Positions 1-11,099 are shown, counted from the stretch's first letter. The stretch: DNA of 64,000 nt from Flavobacteriaceae bacterium (GCA_009827225.1 WUAI01000003.1:78399-142398), one strand, 5' to 3'. Numbers and translations are program-made. The notes: generated from the sequence alone by a model not told the origin.

Positions 1-272
1 ATCTGAGAACTATACCCTATCCATTTCACCTAAATCATATCAGGACTTTTCGGGACAGTGCATAAGGTTACGATTTAGTAGAGATTGTTTATTCAATCGT
101 CATTCTCATACATCCAATTGCGTTTAGACTTTTGGCTTGCCCATTCAACCTAATTTATTTGTTATCTTTGAGGGAACTCCCTGTTATTTATTAATAATAA
201 GTCCTTGAATTTTGTTAGAATTTATTTAATTCTGTCTACAAAATCAACTTACTAAGTTTCTAATCAAATAAA
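1..272. other. AT-rich non-coding stretch at left edge with a promoter-like site
   Basis: No convincing complete gene is visible. Plus-strand frame 2 is open from the window edge to a TAG near 127, so a 3' end of an upstream gene is possible, but the short peptide is not recognisable. A TATCTTTG box at 163-170 matches the TAnnTTTG element of Bacteroidota promoters and would serve the gene starting at 273, although no well-spaced TTG lies upstream of it. Confidence 0.4.
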
Positions 273-1229
273 ATGTCAATAAAGAAATTAATTCTTTGGT
301 TTGGAATTTTTGGATCAATAGCATCAATACTATCTGTGATTTTTATTTTTTTCCCAAGAGACGAGAATATTAAGCTCATTGTTAACACAAAAAGTGTCGA
401 AAGATTAACCCAAAACTTTGAAGAAAATGAACCGGACTTAACGGTTAAATACGAGTTCAAGGGATTGGAAATTAAAAATCTCTGGAAATATAATATTGAA
501 ATTCAAAATAAGTCAAGAAAAACCTTGATTGGAAATGGAAATCAAAAAAATATATTATCTGATAACTTACTATTTGAATTGTATGGAGGATACAGCATTT
601 TGGATTATAAAAAAATAAAATCCGATTTCAATAGTAACTTAATTGTTGACAGTACTTCAGTAAAAATCTTCTTTGAACAGTGGAGGGAGAATGAAATTTT
701 TGAATATTCGTTTTACGTAAAAACAAATTTATCGAAACCAGACACTATTATACTAATGCAGCCAGAATATAGGCAAATAGTTGATGGAGATATTTTGTTC
801 AATCAATTTGACACAAACAATTCAAAAGATCGTATCACTCAATTTATTCCACAAAAGTTTAGGTTAGCTGGATATGTTGTCAGTATGATTTTCTTGGGGC
901 TTTTTATTGTAATGCTAACTATATTTACTATTATGACACCGGCATCTTATTATAAAATTAGCAAATGGAAAACTAGGAATTATGAAAAATATAGCGATCT
1001 AATAAAACAAGATTTTCAAGACAATCAGTCTAAGCAAAAGCTTTATTTAAAAAGACCAAAAGATGCACCAAATTTAATTTGGGAAAAGTTTGAAGGAGAA
1101 AAATACCCAGATGTTTCAGTGGAATTGAGCATGAATAAGCTACATCAGCCAATACTAATAGTATTAATTTTTACTGTTATCGACATTTCTCTAATCATTA
1201 CGTTCATGGAATTAATCTATCTATTTTAG
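273..1229 (+). CDS. Hypothetical membrane protein next to abiH
   Basis: I do not recognise a family for this 318-residue protein. It has an N-terminal hydrophobic segment (about residues 5-27), a polar domain of roughly 170 residues, a second membrane segment (about 198-225), a charged loop of about 65 residues, and a final membrane helix at the extreme C-terminus. This suggests a three-pass inner-membrane protein with one large soluble domain. Codon use is AT-rich, like the next gene and unlike katG and everything after it, so the pair looks like accessory DNA. The ATG at 273 follows an AT-rich leader with no Shine-Dalgarno sequence, which is normal here. Being beside an AbiH gene makes a defence or sensor role thinkable, but nothing in the sequence proves it. 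Confidence 0.6.
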   Translation: MSIKKLILWFGIFGSIASILSVIFIFFPRDENIKLIVNTKSVERLTQNFEENEPDLTVKYEFKGLEIKNLWKYNIEIQNKSRKTLIGNGNQKNILSDNLLFELYGGYSILDYKKIKSDFNSNLIVDSTSVKIFFEQWRENEIFEYSFYVKTNLSKPDTIILMQPEYRQIVDGDILFNQFDTNNSKDRITQFIPQKFRLAGYVVSMIFLGLFIVMLTIFTIMTPASYYKISKWKTRNYEKYSDLIKQDFQDNQSKQKLYLKRPKDAPNLIWEKFEGEKYPDVSVELSMNKLHQPILIVLIFTVIDISLIITFMELIYLF

Positions 1230-1357
1230 CCAATCAAAAATATAAAGGATTTGCTCGAGATATTATATTCGCTTTAGTAGTTTTTCTTTTTCCATTAATT
1301 TATAAACCTAATGGCACTAACCCGACTTATAAAAACAAAATGAGTCTAGTAAATCAC

Positions 1358-2370
1358 TCCAATCAAACTTGAATATACTGCACATAATAGGAAACGGATT
1401 TGATCTTAATCTTGGCCTAAAAACCAGTTATAAGGATTTCTATGATTATTACAGTGGGATCGAATCAGATATAGAAGGCGTGGATAAATTGAAACGGGCA
1501 ATTTCAAAGAACTATCTGAATTGGTCAGATCTTGAACTCGCTCTTGGAGAATATACAGAGGTTTTCAATACCGTTCAAGAGTTTGACCAAGTATTTGAAG
1601 ACTTAGGGGATCATTTAGCCAAGTATTTATCAAATGAAGAAAAGAATTTCTTGATAGATAAAATTGATATGGGAGAATTCTTTAGGGATTTAGTAAAGCC
1701 AGAAGATTTAATGCCTCAAAGAGATAAAGAAAAAATTAAAAGATACAAACATAATTTTGTTAGTGGAACTTGGCACGTAGACGTATTTACATTAAACTAC
1801 ACAAGAGTAATTGATAAAATTATTGGTGAAAAATCAAATATTAATTTGGGTCATCACCTAAATAACTCAGGATCAGTAATCTTCAGAGGCGTGGAACATA
1901 TTCATGGTTACGTTGATGATAGGATGGTTCTTGGCGTCAATGATATTACTCAGTTAAAGAACAAAGAGTTTCATAATGAAATAGACGTCTTAGAAGCTAT
2001 CATAAAGGAAAAATGTAACAAAGCATATAGGCATACAATTGACACTCAATTTGAAGCGAAAATCAAGAGAGCTAATTTAATTTCAATTTTTGGTGCATCT
2101 ATCGGAGATTCTGACAATATGTGGTGGGGATTAATTGGTCATAAGTTAATCAATGACATCCCTATAATCATTTTTACTAAGGAAGAGGTCGTAGCTAAAA
2201 GAATTGGTTATAAACAAAACAGAGCAGAGCGCAGATTGAGAGAACATTTTCTTAGCAAAACAAGTTTAACAGATGAGCAAAAAGAACAATTTGGTCATAA
2301 CCTATATATTGTGTTAAATGCACCAATGTTCAATAGGATGAAGAAAATAAAGTGATCTAGTTTGATTGGA
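1358..2370. repeat. 12-bp inverted repeat bracketing abiH
   Basis: TCCAATCAAACT at 1358-1369 and its exact reverse complement AGTTTGATTGGA at 2359-2370 sit immediately before and after the abiH coding region. A third, partial copy (CCAATCAAA) lies at 1230-1238, right after the stop of the upstream gene. The arms are too far apart for an ordinary RNA hairpin; they could be remnants of an insertion boundary, a protein-binding site, or chance. Confidence 0.5.
1369..2355 (+). CDS. abiH: AbiH-family phage abortive-infection protein
   Basis: The 328-residue product opens with the AbiH signature: a short beta strand then GNGFDLNLGL and TSYKDFYDYY. A second family-like motif, IFGASIGDSDNMWW, lies near residue 240. 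AbiH proteins are linked to abortive infection of phage in lactococci; their biochemical activity is not known to me. Length fits the family. The start is a TTG at 1369, because no ATG or GTG lies upstream in frame before stops and translation from TTG gives the exact conserved N-terminus. It is flanked by a 12-base inverted repeat (1358-1369 and 2359-2370), the left arm of which runs into the start codon. The gene is AT-rich and likely acquired. No partner protein is required by the known family, so the upstream membrane protein may be unrelated. Confidence 0.8.
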   Translation: MNILHIIGNGFDLNLGLKTSYKDFYDYYSGIESDIEGVDKLKRAISKNYLNWSDLELALGEYTEVFNTVQEFDQVFEDLGDHLAKYLSNEEKNFLIDKIDMGEFFRDLVKPEDLMPQRDKEKIKRYKHNFVSGTWHVDVFTLNYTRVIDKIIGEKSNINLGHHLNNSGSVIFRGVEHIHGYVDDRMVLGVNDITQLKNKEFHNEIDVLEAIIKEKCNKAYRHTIDTQFEAKIKRANLISIFGASIGDSDNMWWGLIGHKLINDIPIIIFTKEEVVAKRIGYKQNRAERRLREHFLSKTSLTDEQKEQFGHNLYIVLNAPMFNRMKKIK

Positions 2371-2491
2371 ATTCAATTTTGAAAAAACTTGATTTGTTGT
2401 GGATAATTTATTTTAAACAATCCCCCCATAACCCCCTCCAATACCATAATAGGATATTTAAATAGCCCCTGTGTTATCCCACCTCGATTGA

Positions 2492-4756
<2,265 letters not shown>

Positions 4757-4790
4757 TTAGTAATAGCCTTACAAGGCGAGCAAATTTGAG

Positions 4791-4823
4791 AAATCCCGGG
4801 TATTGGCCCGGGATTTATTTTTT
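4791..4823 (+). terminator. katG terminator
   Basis: A perfect 10-bp stem (AAATCCCGGG / CCCGGGATTT, arms 4791-4800 and 4807-4816) with a 6-base loop is followed by a T-rich run. It lies 35 bases after the katG stop. Confidence 0.9.
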
Positions 4824-5104
4824 GGAATGGTATCAAAAGCGAACCCCCGGTGAATGGCCGGAGGTTCTAAGTTAATTTTAGTTATTAATAATATATTCAC
4901 CTTTATTATAACCTTTTAATTAACTGTATCTATATCTTATTGGGTTAACTATAATACTGTTAGTAGTCGTAAGGTGAATATGTGAGGTTTAAAGCTCGTT
5001 GTACCAAATGTAATATTTTACTGAGCACAAATCCAAACCATTCATCGAAAAAAGACCAATATTTTCGATGAATAACCAATCTCGTAGGGGGCTACCTACA
5101 AGAT
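4824..5104. other. Convergent intergenic region with three inverted repeats
   Basis: No gene is seen between katG and the usp stop. Three inverted repeats are visible: an 11-bp pair ATATTCACCTT (4893-4903) and AAGGTGAATAT (4971-4981) enclosing 67 AT-rich bases; a 12-bp hairpin ATTCATCGAAAA / TTTTCGATGAAT (5040-5051, 5062-5073); and an 11-bp hairpin with one mismatch, AATCTCGTAGG / CCTACAAGATT (5078-5088, 5095-5105). The last one directly abuts the usp stop and may terminate the minus-strand transcript, though no T-run follows. Confidence 0.6.
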
Positions 5105-5926
5105 TTAAATTTTGAAAGTAATTACGGGCATATTGGCATGGTTTACCAGGTCTTCACTTATACTTCCGTTGAAGAAATGTGCCAGTCCTTTGCGCCCATG
5201 AGTACTCATACCTATCAGCTGAGCATTGTTTTCGCGTGCAAATCCCAGGATGCCTTTTTCCACCGAGGTGTCGTTGTAAATGTTGAGGGTGAAATTTTCG
5301 ATCCCCATACCTTTTACAAAATTCTGCATCATTTTGTTTGCTTCGGAAGTGGTCTTGAAATCGTTGGGTGTGTTGATGTACAATAAGTGCATACGTGCGT
5401 CCATCGCCTTGGCAAATTCCATGGCCTTGCTGAAGGGTTTACGACATTCGTCGGAAAAATCGGTGGCAAATACAAAATCCTTGATCTCAAAGTGGGTATG
5501 CTCGTTCTTGATCACCAGCACAGGAATATCCGAGGTGCGCACTACCTTCTCGGTATTGCTTCCTATGAACATTTCCTTGAAACCACTGAGCCCGTGGGAG
5601 CCCATCACCACCAGGTCGATGTCTTTGTCTTTTACGGTCTCTTTAATGTCGTCGTAGATCTCACCATGGCCAATGGCCTCCTTTACTTCGATATCATCCA
5701 GGTAAGGACGTTCGAGCAGGGGTTCAAATTTCTGTTCCGCCAGGCGGATGAAATAAAGGGATTCCGGCATGGCATTATTGCGTCCCACTTCGTTGAGGTG
5801 GGAAGGCAAATCCAGGGAGTGTTCCAGGTAAATTTCGCTGCTGTTTTTGCGTGCAATATGAGCAGCCACTTTCAGGGCATTTTCGGCTTGAATAGAAAAA
5901 TCGGTGGGGACAAGAATTCTTCTCAT
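5105..5926 (-). CDS. Tandem universal stress protein (two UspA domains)
   Basis: The 273-residue protein contains two UspA folds in a row, about residues 1-140 and 145-273. Each carries the nucleotide-binding pattern G-x2-G-x9-G-S/T: GSHGLSGFKEMFIGS in the first and STHGRKGLAHFFNGS in the second, so ATP binding is likely for both halves. Such proteins help cells tolerate stress or growth arrest, but the exact role varies between members. It is cytoplasmic, has no signal peptide and stands alone, convergent with katG and divergent from rimP. The leader just before the start holds a small palindrome (5942-5958). ATG at 5926 gives the standard N-terminal strand (RRILVPTDFS). Confidence 0.93.
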   Translation of the reverse strand: MRRILVPTDFSIQAENALKVAAHIARKNSSEIYLEHSLDLPSHLNEVGRNNAMPESLYFIRLAEQKFEPLLERPYLDDIEVKEAIGHGEIYDDIKETVKDKDIDLVVMGSHGLSGFKEMFIGSNTEKVVRTSDIPVLVIKNEHTHFEIKDFVFATDFSDECRKPFSKAMEFAKAMDARMHLLYINTPNDFKTTSEANKMMQNFVKGMGIENFTLNIYNDTSVEKGILGFARENNAQLIGMSTHGRKGLAHFFNGSISEDLVNHANMPVITFKI

Positions 5927-5941
5927 AGGGAATTGATTTGG

Positions 5942-5958
5942 ATGGGTTTAGTACCCAT
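5942..5958 (-). repeat. Small palindrome in the usp leader
   Basis: ATGGGT and ACCCAT flank a 5-base spacer, 15 bases upstream of the usp start codon. It could form a short hairpin in the usp mRNA or bind a regulator. The adjacent stretch at about 5963-5972 has a degenerate promoter box on the minus strand. Confidence 0.35.
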
Positions 5959-6013
5959 AATTTACAAAATATTCATGAGACCTCCATGGTTTTTATAATC
6001 CCGAAAATTGTAG

Positions 6014-6021
6014 TATATTTG
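6014..6021 (+). promoter_or_regulatory. rimP-nusA-infB operon promoter (-7 box)
   Basis: TATATTTG is a perfect TAnnTTTG box. A TTT rather than TTG occurs 20 bases upstream. Transcription would start near 6028 and give a leader of about 58 bases that contains the hairpin at 6047-6067. Confidence 0.6.
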
Positions 6022-6046
6022 CACCGAAATTAATGAGCAACAAGGC

Positions 6047-6072
6047 GAGGGGACGAAAAGTCCCCTCTTTTT
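6047..6072 (+). terminator. Terminator-like hairpin in the rimP leader (possible attenuator)
   Basis: GAGGGGAC (6047-6054) and GTCCCCTC (6060-6067) form a perfect 8-bp GC-rich stem with a GAAAA loop, followed directly by TTTTTAT. This has every mark of an intrinsic terminator on the plus strand, yet no plus-strand gene lies upstream of the promoter at 6014. It therefore sits between the operon's promoter and its first gene, where it would act as an attenuator or a leader-stability element. Confidence 0.65.
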
Positions 6073-6085
6073 ATAGCTAAAATTG

Positions 6086-6544
6086 ATGCAGGATAAAGTA
6101 CGAGCTCTTTTAGACACGGCCCTGGCCGAAAATACTTCACTCTTCTTAATCGATTTAAACATTTCCGAAGGAAACCACATCAAGGTGATCATCGACGGGG
6201 ATGAGGGAGTGAAAGTGGAAGACTGTATGGCGGTAAGTCGTGCGATCGAGCACAACCTGGACCGTGAGGAGCAGGACTTCTCACTGGAGGTGTTGTCGGC
6301 AGGCGTTTCGGAGCCGTTACAACAACTGCGTCAGTATAAAAAGAATGTGGGCCGGAAGTTGAAGGTGAAAACTTCTTCGGAAACCTTGGAAGGCGAATTG
6401 ATCGCTGCCAGTGAAGACAGTGTAACCCTTACCTGGAAGGCCCGTGAACCGAAACCGGTAGGTAAAGGAAAAATTACCGTACAGAAAGAGGCGACAGTGC
6501 CTTATGAAACAATTGTGGAAGCAAAAGTGATGATAACATTTTAA
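6086..6544 (+). CDS. rimP: Ribosome maturation factor RimP
   Basis: RimP binds the 30S subunit during its late assembly. The 152-residue product has the N-terminal alpha/beta domain with the family-like stretch EDCMAVSRAIEHNLD and a C-terminal SH3-like barrel (about residues 85-152). The ORF track opens at a TTG at 6083, but the ATG at 6086 directly follows and is preferred. It is first in the rimP-nusA-infB operon, an order widely kept in bacteria, and ends 9 bases before nusA. Its leader carries a terminator-like hairpin, so expression may be controlled by premature termination. Confidence 0.95.
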   Translation: MQDKVRALLDTALAENTSLFLIDLNISEGNHIKVIIDGDEGVKVEDCMAVSRAIEHNLDREEQDFSLEVLSAGVSEPLQQLRQYKKNVGRKLKVKTSSETLEGELIAASEDSVTLTWKAREPKPVGKGKITVQKEATVPYETIVEAKVMITF

Positions 6545-6553
6545 TTACATGGC

Positions 6554-7786
6554 ATGGAAAATTTAGCGTTAATTGAATCTTTTTCAGAATTTAAAGACGA
6601 TAAGCTAATTGATAGGGTGACCCTGATGGCGATCCTGGAAGACGTATTTAGAAACGCACTGAAGAAAAAATTCGGAAGTGACGATAACTTCGATATTATT
6701 ATCAACCCTGATAAAGGGGATTTGGAGATTTGGAGAAACCGAATCGTAGTGGCCGATGGCGAAGTGGAAGATGACAACGAAGAGATCTCTTTGAGCGCTG
6801 CTCGTTTGATCGAGGAAGACTTTGAAATCGGGGAGGATGTTTCCGAAGAGGTAAAACTAGCCGATTTGGGACGTCGTTCTATCCTGGCCTTGCGTCAGAA
6901 CCTGATCTCGAAGATCCATGAACACGATAACACCAACATCTACAAGCAGTTTAAAGAGCTTGAGGGTGAAATTTATACCGCGGAAGTACATCACATTCGT
7001 CACCGTGCGGTGATCTTGTTGGACGATGAAGGAAATGAGATCATTCTTCCGAAGGACAAACAAATCCCATCCGATTTCTTCCGTAAGGGAGACAACGTGC
7101 GAGGGATCATCGAGAGCGTGGAGTTGAAAGGAAACAAACCCACCATCATCATGTCGAGAGCGAACCCATTGTTCCTCGAGAAATTGTTCGAACAGGAGAT
7201 TCCTGAAGTATTCGACGGTTTGATCAACGTGAAGAAAGTAGTTCGTATCCCTGGTGAGAAAGCCAAGGTGGCTGTAGATTCTTACGACGATCGTATCGAT
7301 CCGGTAGGAGCTTGTGTAGGGATGAAGGGATCACGTATCCACGGTATTGTTCGTGAACTCGGAAATGAGAACATCGACGTGATCAACTATACCAATAACC
7401 TGAACCTGTTCATCACTCGTGCTTTGAGTCCGGCGAGAGTAACTTCCATCAATATCGATGAAGAAACGAAACGTGCGGAGGTGATCTTAAAGCCGGAGGA
7501 AGTATCGAAGGCGATTGGACGTGGAGGTCATAACATCCGTTTAGCGGGACAGCTAACCGGTTACGAGATCGATGTATTGCGTGAAGGTGCTGAAGAAGAT
7601 GTGGAATTGGCCGAGTTTAAGGATGAGATCGAAGAGTGGATCATCGAAGAATTCAAGAAGATCGGATTGGACACTGCGAAGAGTGTATTGGAGCAGGATC
7701 TGAAATTCCTTGTAAAGAGTACAGATCTTGAAGAAGAGACCATTCAGGAAGTGGTCAACATATTAAAAGAAGAATTTGAAGAGTAG
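6554..7786 (+). CDS. nusA: Transcription termination/antitermination factor NusA
   Basis: NusA binds RNA polymerase and modulates pausing, termination and antitermination. The 410-residue protein shows the N-terminal polymerase-binding domain (about 1-125), an S1 domain (about 135-200) and two KH RNA-binding domains with GACVGMKGSRI and AIGRGGHNIRLA. It lacks the acidic repeat extension found in Escherichia coli NusA, as is usual in Bacteroidota. It starts 9 bases after rimP and is followed by infB after a 60-base gap. Confidence 0.97.
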   Translation: MENLALIESFSEFKDDKLIDRVTLMAILEDVFRNALKKKFGSDDNFDIIINPDKGDLEIWRNRIVVADGEVEDDNEEISLSAARLIEEDFEIGEDVSEEVKLADLGRRSILALRQNLISKIHEHDNTNIYKQFKELEGEIYTAEVHHIRHRAVILLDDEGNEIILPKDKQIPSDFFRKGDNVRGIIESVELKGNKPTIIMSRANPLFLEKLFEQEIPEVFDGLINVKKVVRIPGEKAKVAVDSYDDRIDPVGACVGMKGSRIHGIVRELGNENIDVINYTNNLNLFITRALSPARVTSINIDEETKRAEVILKPEEVSKAIGRGGHNIRLAGQLTGYEIDVLREGAEEDVELAEFKDEIEEWIIEEFKKIGLDTAKSVLEQDLKFLVKSTDLEEETIQEVVNILKEEFEE

Positions 7787-7846
7787 TCGAAAGTTTAACT
7801 ACTTTTACGACTCCAAATAAAAAAGGAAACAACAGTAAAGCATTTT

Positions 7847-10513
7847 ATGGCTGAAGTAAAATCGATAAGGCTTAATAAAGTATTACGGGAATTCAATATC
7901 TCGTTGGATCGTGCCGTGGAATTTTTGAGTTCCAAAGGCTACGAGGTGGAGGCGCGTCCTACTACCAAGATCTCTGATGAGGAATACCAGGTGCTTTTTG
8001 AGGAATTTCAAACAGACAAAAGCAAGAAGGTAGCTTCTAAGGAAGTAGGCGAGGAAAAGCGGAAGGAGAAAGAAGAACTTCGTTTGGAGCGTGAGCGTGA
8101 GCTGGAGGAGAAGCAAGGTAAAGTTGCCTCGAAAGTGATCAAAGCCGAAGCCAAACTCGAAGGTCCAAAGCAAGTGGGCAAGATCGAGTTGGAAACCGAA
8201 GACAAAGCCAAGAAAGAAGAAGTAGCCAAAGCAGAAGAACCTGTAAAGGCGAAAACTACCAAAGCAAAGAAAGAGGCGCCCGCGAAAGAAGAGGCGGAAG
8301 CCCCGGTAAAGGAAGTCGAGGCTCCGGCCGAAGAGGCCAAGGAGGAAGAAGCTCCTGAGAAGCCGGCCGCAAAAGTGGAGACCCAATACAAGAAGTTAGA
8401 CGGTCCGAATTTTACAGGAAAGACCATCGACCTTTCGAAATTCAAGAAACCCGAGAAGAAGGAAAAGGCCAAGAAGGAAGATGATAAGAAAGCGGGTGAG
8501 AAGAAAAGCCGAAGAAGACGAATTAGTAAAGAACCTGCTAAAGGAGGAAATAATTACAGGGACAATCGCGGACGCGGAAAAGGGCGTACCCATGTTCCTA
8601 AAGAGGAGCCCAGTGAGGAAGAAGTACAGAAGCAGGTAAGAGAGACCCTTGAAAAACTTCAGGGAAAATCTTCCAAAGGTAAAGGAGCGAAATATCGTAG
8701 AGAGAAAAGAGATATCCACCGCCAGAAGACCGAAGAGGAAATGGCACAAATGGATGCCGAAAGTAAGATCCTCAAGGTAACCGAATTCGTTACCGTAAGT
8801 GAGGTGGCTACGATGATGGATGTTCCGGTGACCCAGGTAATTTCTGCCTGTATGTCGCTTGGAATGATGGTAACCATGAATCAGCGTTTGGATGCGGAAA
8901 CCCTTACCATCGTGGCAGAGGAATTCGGATTCTCGGTTGAGTTTGTTACTGCGGATATCGAAGAAGCCATACAGGAAGTGGAGGATTCTCCGGATGATCT
9001 GGAACCAAGAGCTCCGATTGTAACCGTGATGGGTCACGTAGACCACGGTAAGACCTCCTTATTGGATTACATCCGTGAAGAGAATGTGATCGCGGGAGAG
9101 TCCGGAGGTATTACCCAGCACATTGGTGCTTACGGGGTTACTTTGGAAAGCGGACAAAAAATAGCATTCCTGGATACTCCGGGTCACGAAGCGTTTACCG
9201 CCATGCGTGCGAGGGGAGCCCAGGTAACCGACCTTGCCATTATTGTGGTAGCGGCTGATGATGACATCATGCCTCAGACCAAAGAAGCCATTGCACACGC
9301 ACAGGCAGCAGGAGTACCGATTGTATTTGCGATCAACAAGATCGATAAACCCACAGCCAACCCAGACAAGATCAAAGAAGGTCTTGCCGGTATGAACTTA
9401 CTGGTGGAAGATTGGGGAGGAAAGATCCAGTCGCATGATATTTCAGCCAAAACAGGGCAGGGTGTGAATGAGCTATTGGAAAAAGTATTACTCGAAGCTG
9501 AACTGCTAGAGCTTCAGGCCAACCCGGATAAACCTGCCAACGGAACCGTGGTGGAAGCATTCCTTGATAAAGGTCGGGGATATGTATCAACCATCCTGGT
9601 TCAAGGCGGTACACTGAAGATCGGGGATTATGTATTGGCCGGACAGCATAGCGGAAAAGTAAAAGCCATGCACGACGAGCGGGGTAATAAGATCAAAGCA
9701 GCAGGACCTTCTACGCCTGTTTCTATCTTAGGATTGGATGGTGCCCCACAGGCGGGTGATAAGTTCAATGTATTTGAAGACGAGCGTGAAGCCAAAGATA
9801 TCGCAACGAAGCGTATGCAGTTGCAACGTGAGCAGTCGGTGAGAACTCAAAGACACATCACGCTGGACGAGATTGGTCGTCGAATTGCCTTGGGCGAATT
9901 TAAAGAGCTGAATATTATCCTGAAAGGGGATGTGGACGGTTCGGTGGAAGCATTGACAGATTCGTTCCTGAAACTTTCTACGGAAGAGATCCAGGTGAAC
10001 ATCATTCACAAGGGCGTAGGTGCGATCACTGAGAGTGACGTACTGCTAGCCTCTGCTTCGGATGCGATCGTTATTGGATTTAATGTGCGTCCGATGGGTA
10101 ACGCCCGTCAGATAGCTGACAAGGAAGAAATCGACATCCGAATCTACTCCATCATTTACGATGCGATCAACGACCTGAAAGATGCGATGGAAGGTATGTT
10201 GTCTCCGGAGATGAAAGAAGAGATCACTGGTACTGCGGAAATTCGCGAAACTTTCAAGATCTCCAAGATCGGAACCATTGCCGGTTGTATGGTAACCAGC
10301 GGAAAGATCTTCAGAAATTCCGGTATCCGATTGATCCGCGAAGGAGTGGTGGTATTTACCGGAGAACTGGCCTCTTTGAAGCGGTTCAAAGACGATGTGA
10401 AGGAAGTGGCCAAAGGCTACGATTGCGGTATGCAGATTAAAAATTACAACGACTTGAAGGAAGGCGATATCTTAGAGGCTTTCCAGGAAGTAGCGGTGAA
10501 AAAGAAACTATAA
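7847..10513 (+). CDS. infB: Translation initiation factor IF-2
   Basis: IF-2 is the GTPase that brings initiator tRNA to the ribosome. The 888-residue product has an N-terminal IF2 module (about 1-55), a long Lys/Glu/Ala-rich linker (about 56-300), then the GTPase domain with GHVDHGKTS (G1), DTPGHEAF (G3) and NKID (G4), and the C-terminal beta-barrel and fMet-tRNA domains. The charged linker is typical of the family and explains the many long shadow ORFs opposite it. It closes the rimP-nusA-infB operon and is followed by a strong bidirectional terminator. Confidence 0.98.
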   Translation: MAEVKSIRLNKVLREFNISLDRAVEFLSSKGYEVEARPTTKISDEEYQVLFEEFQTDKSKKVASKEVGEEKRKEKEELRLERERELEEKQGKVASKVIKAEAKLEGPKQVGKIELETEDKAKKEEVAKAEEPVKAKTTKAKKEAPAKEEAEAPVKEVEAPAEEAKEEEAPEKPAAKVETQYKKLDGPNFTGKTIDLSKFKKPEKKEKAKKEDDKKAGEKKSRRRRISKEPAKGGNNYRDNRGRGKGRTHVPKEEPSEEEVQKQVRETLEKLQGKSSKGKGAKYRREKRDIHRQKTEEEMAQMDAESKILKVTEFVTVSEVATMMDVPVTQVISACMSLGMMVTMNQRLDAETLTIVAEEFGFSVEFVTADIEEAIQEVEDSPDDLEPRAPIVTVMGHVDHGKTSLLDYIREENVIAGESGGITQHIGAYGVTLESGQKIAFLDTPGHEAFTAMRARGAQVTDLAIIVVAADDDIMPQTKEAIAHAQAAGVPIVFAINKIDKPTANPDKIKEGLAGMNLLVEDWGGKIQSHDISAKTGQGVNELLEKVLLEAELLELQANPDKPANGTVVEAFLDKGRGYVSTILVQGGTLKIGDYVLAGQHSGKVKAMHDERGNKIKAAGPSTPVSILGLDGAPQAGDKFNVFEDEREAKDIATKRMQLQREQSVRTQRHITLDEIGRRIALGEFKELNIILKGDVDGSVEALTDSFLKLSTEEIQVNIIHKGVGAITESDVLLASASDAIVIGFNVRPMGNARQIADKEEIDIRIYSIIYDAINDLKDAMEGMLSPEMKEEITGTAEIRETFKISKIGTIAGCMVTSGKIFRNSGIRLIREGVVVFTGELASLKRFKDDVKEVAKGYDCGMQIKNYNDLKEGDILEAFQEVAVKKKL

Positions 10514-10531
10514 GCAACCCTAATTTAAATG

Positions 10532-10563
10532 AAAAAGCGACTCCAAAAGAGTCGCTTTTTTTA
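10532..10563. terminator. Bidirectional terminator between infB and the SPOR gene
   Basis: AAAAAGCGACTC (10532-10543) and GAGTCGCTTTTT (10549-10560) form a perfect 12-bp stem with a CAAAA loop. Runs of T follow on the plus strand and, by symmetry, on the minus strand, so it can end both convergent transcripts. Confidence 0.92.
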
Positions 10564-10580
10564 TGTCTTGTAGTTAAGAA

Positions 10581-10976
10581 TTAGTCTTTTTTACTCGGCT
10601 TGAGGATAAAGGCAGAGGGAAATGCTTTTTGGATTTCCATCAAGGCACGATCTGCTTCAATTCTTCGTGTATAATTTCCTACCCAGACTTTATAATTGGG
10701 AGTTTCATACTCGATGGTTGCCGGCCATTCTGCATATCGATTTCGATAATTTCGGATGACGGAATTGGCCTTGCTGAGGTTTCCGTAATACAGCTGAATG
10801 GTGTATCCGTCTGCCAGTTTATTTTCCTTCTCCAGCGTTTTTTTCAGATTTAATAATTCTGAAATTTTCGGGTCCTCATTCACAGTGAGCGTACCTGATT
10901 GTGCCGTTAATTTTTCCGAAGAAAAAATAACTAAAACGCATATAATCAATGTTTTATAAAATCGTGTGTAGCTCAT
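10581..10976 (-). CDS. Secreted SPOR-domain protein
   Basis: The 131-residue product has a signal peptide ending at about LTAQ and a C-terminal SPOR-type fold (YTIQLYYGN..., then YKVWVGNYTRRIEADRALMEIQ), a peptidoglycan-binding domain that recognises denuded glycan strands. It probably acts in the periplasm. The ORF track begins at 10997, but a perfect promoter box (TACATTTG on the minus strand, 10995-11002) overlaps that site, so the ATG at 10976 (MSYTRF) is the likely start, leaving a leader of about 13 bases. It stands alone, convergent with infB and divergent from the respiratory operon. Confidence 0.85.
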   Translation of the reverse strand: MSYTRFYKTLIICVLVIFSSEKLTAQSGTLTVNEDPKISELLNLKKTLEKENKLADGYTIQLYYGNLSKANSVIRNYRNRYAEWPATIEYETPNYKVWVGNYTRRIEADRALMEIQKAFPSAFILKPSKKD

Positions 10977-10994
10977 GGTGTCGCTATCTTTTTG

Positions 10995-11002
10995 CAAATG
11001 TA
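10995..11002 (-). promoter_or_regulatory. SPOR gene promoter (-7 box)
   Basis: On the minus strand this reads TACATTTG, a perfect TAnnTTTG. It lies 19 bases upstream of the ATG at 10976 and rules against the longer start at 10997. Confidence 0.6.
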
Positions 11003-11099
11003 AACCTTAATAACTTTTCAGGTGCCGATTTTATTATTTAGAATTATTATAAATTATCGTTAACACTTTATTTGGATTTCGAAAATCGACTTTATGACG

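Noticed and set aside
2-127. Open frame from the left edge as a truncated gene
   Set aside because: It is short (about 41 codons), its translation resembles no known family, and a second frame is also open part of the way; it cannot be supported as a gene.
2414-2480. C-rich tract before katG as a possible quadruplex or i-motif
   Set aside because: Only two long C runs are close together; the other two are too distant for a canonical structure.
4938-4960. TATTGGG followed by TATAATACT, like the region before small RNA A
   Set aside because: The spacing differs, and no TGGGGAG hairpin or terminator follows; likely coincidence in AT-rich DNA.
7883-8472. Long minus-strand ORFs opposite the infB linker
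   Set aside because: They are the complement of the Lys/Glu/Ala-rich IF-2 linker; the Phe/Leu/Ser-rich translations arise from GAA/AAG codons and have no family features.
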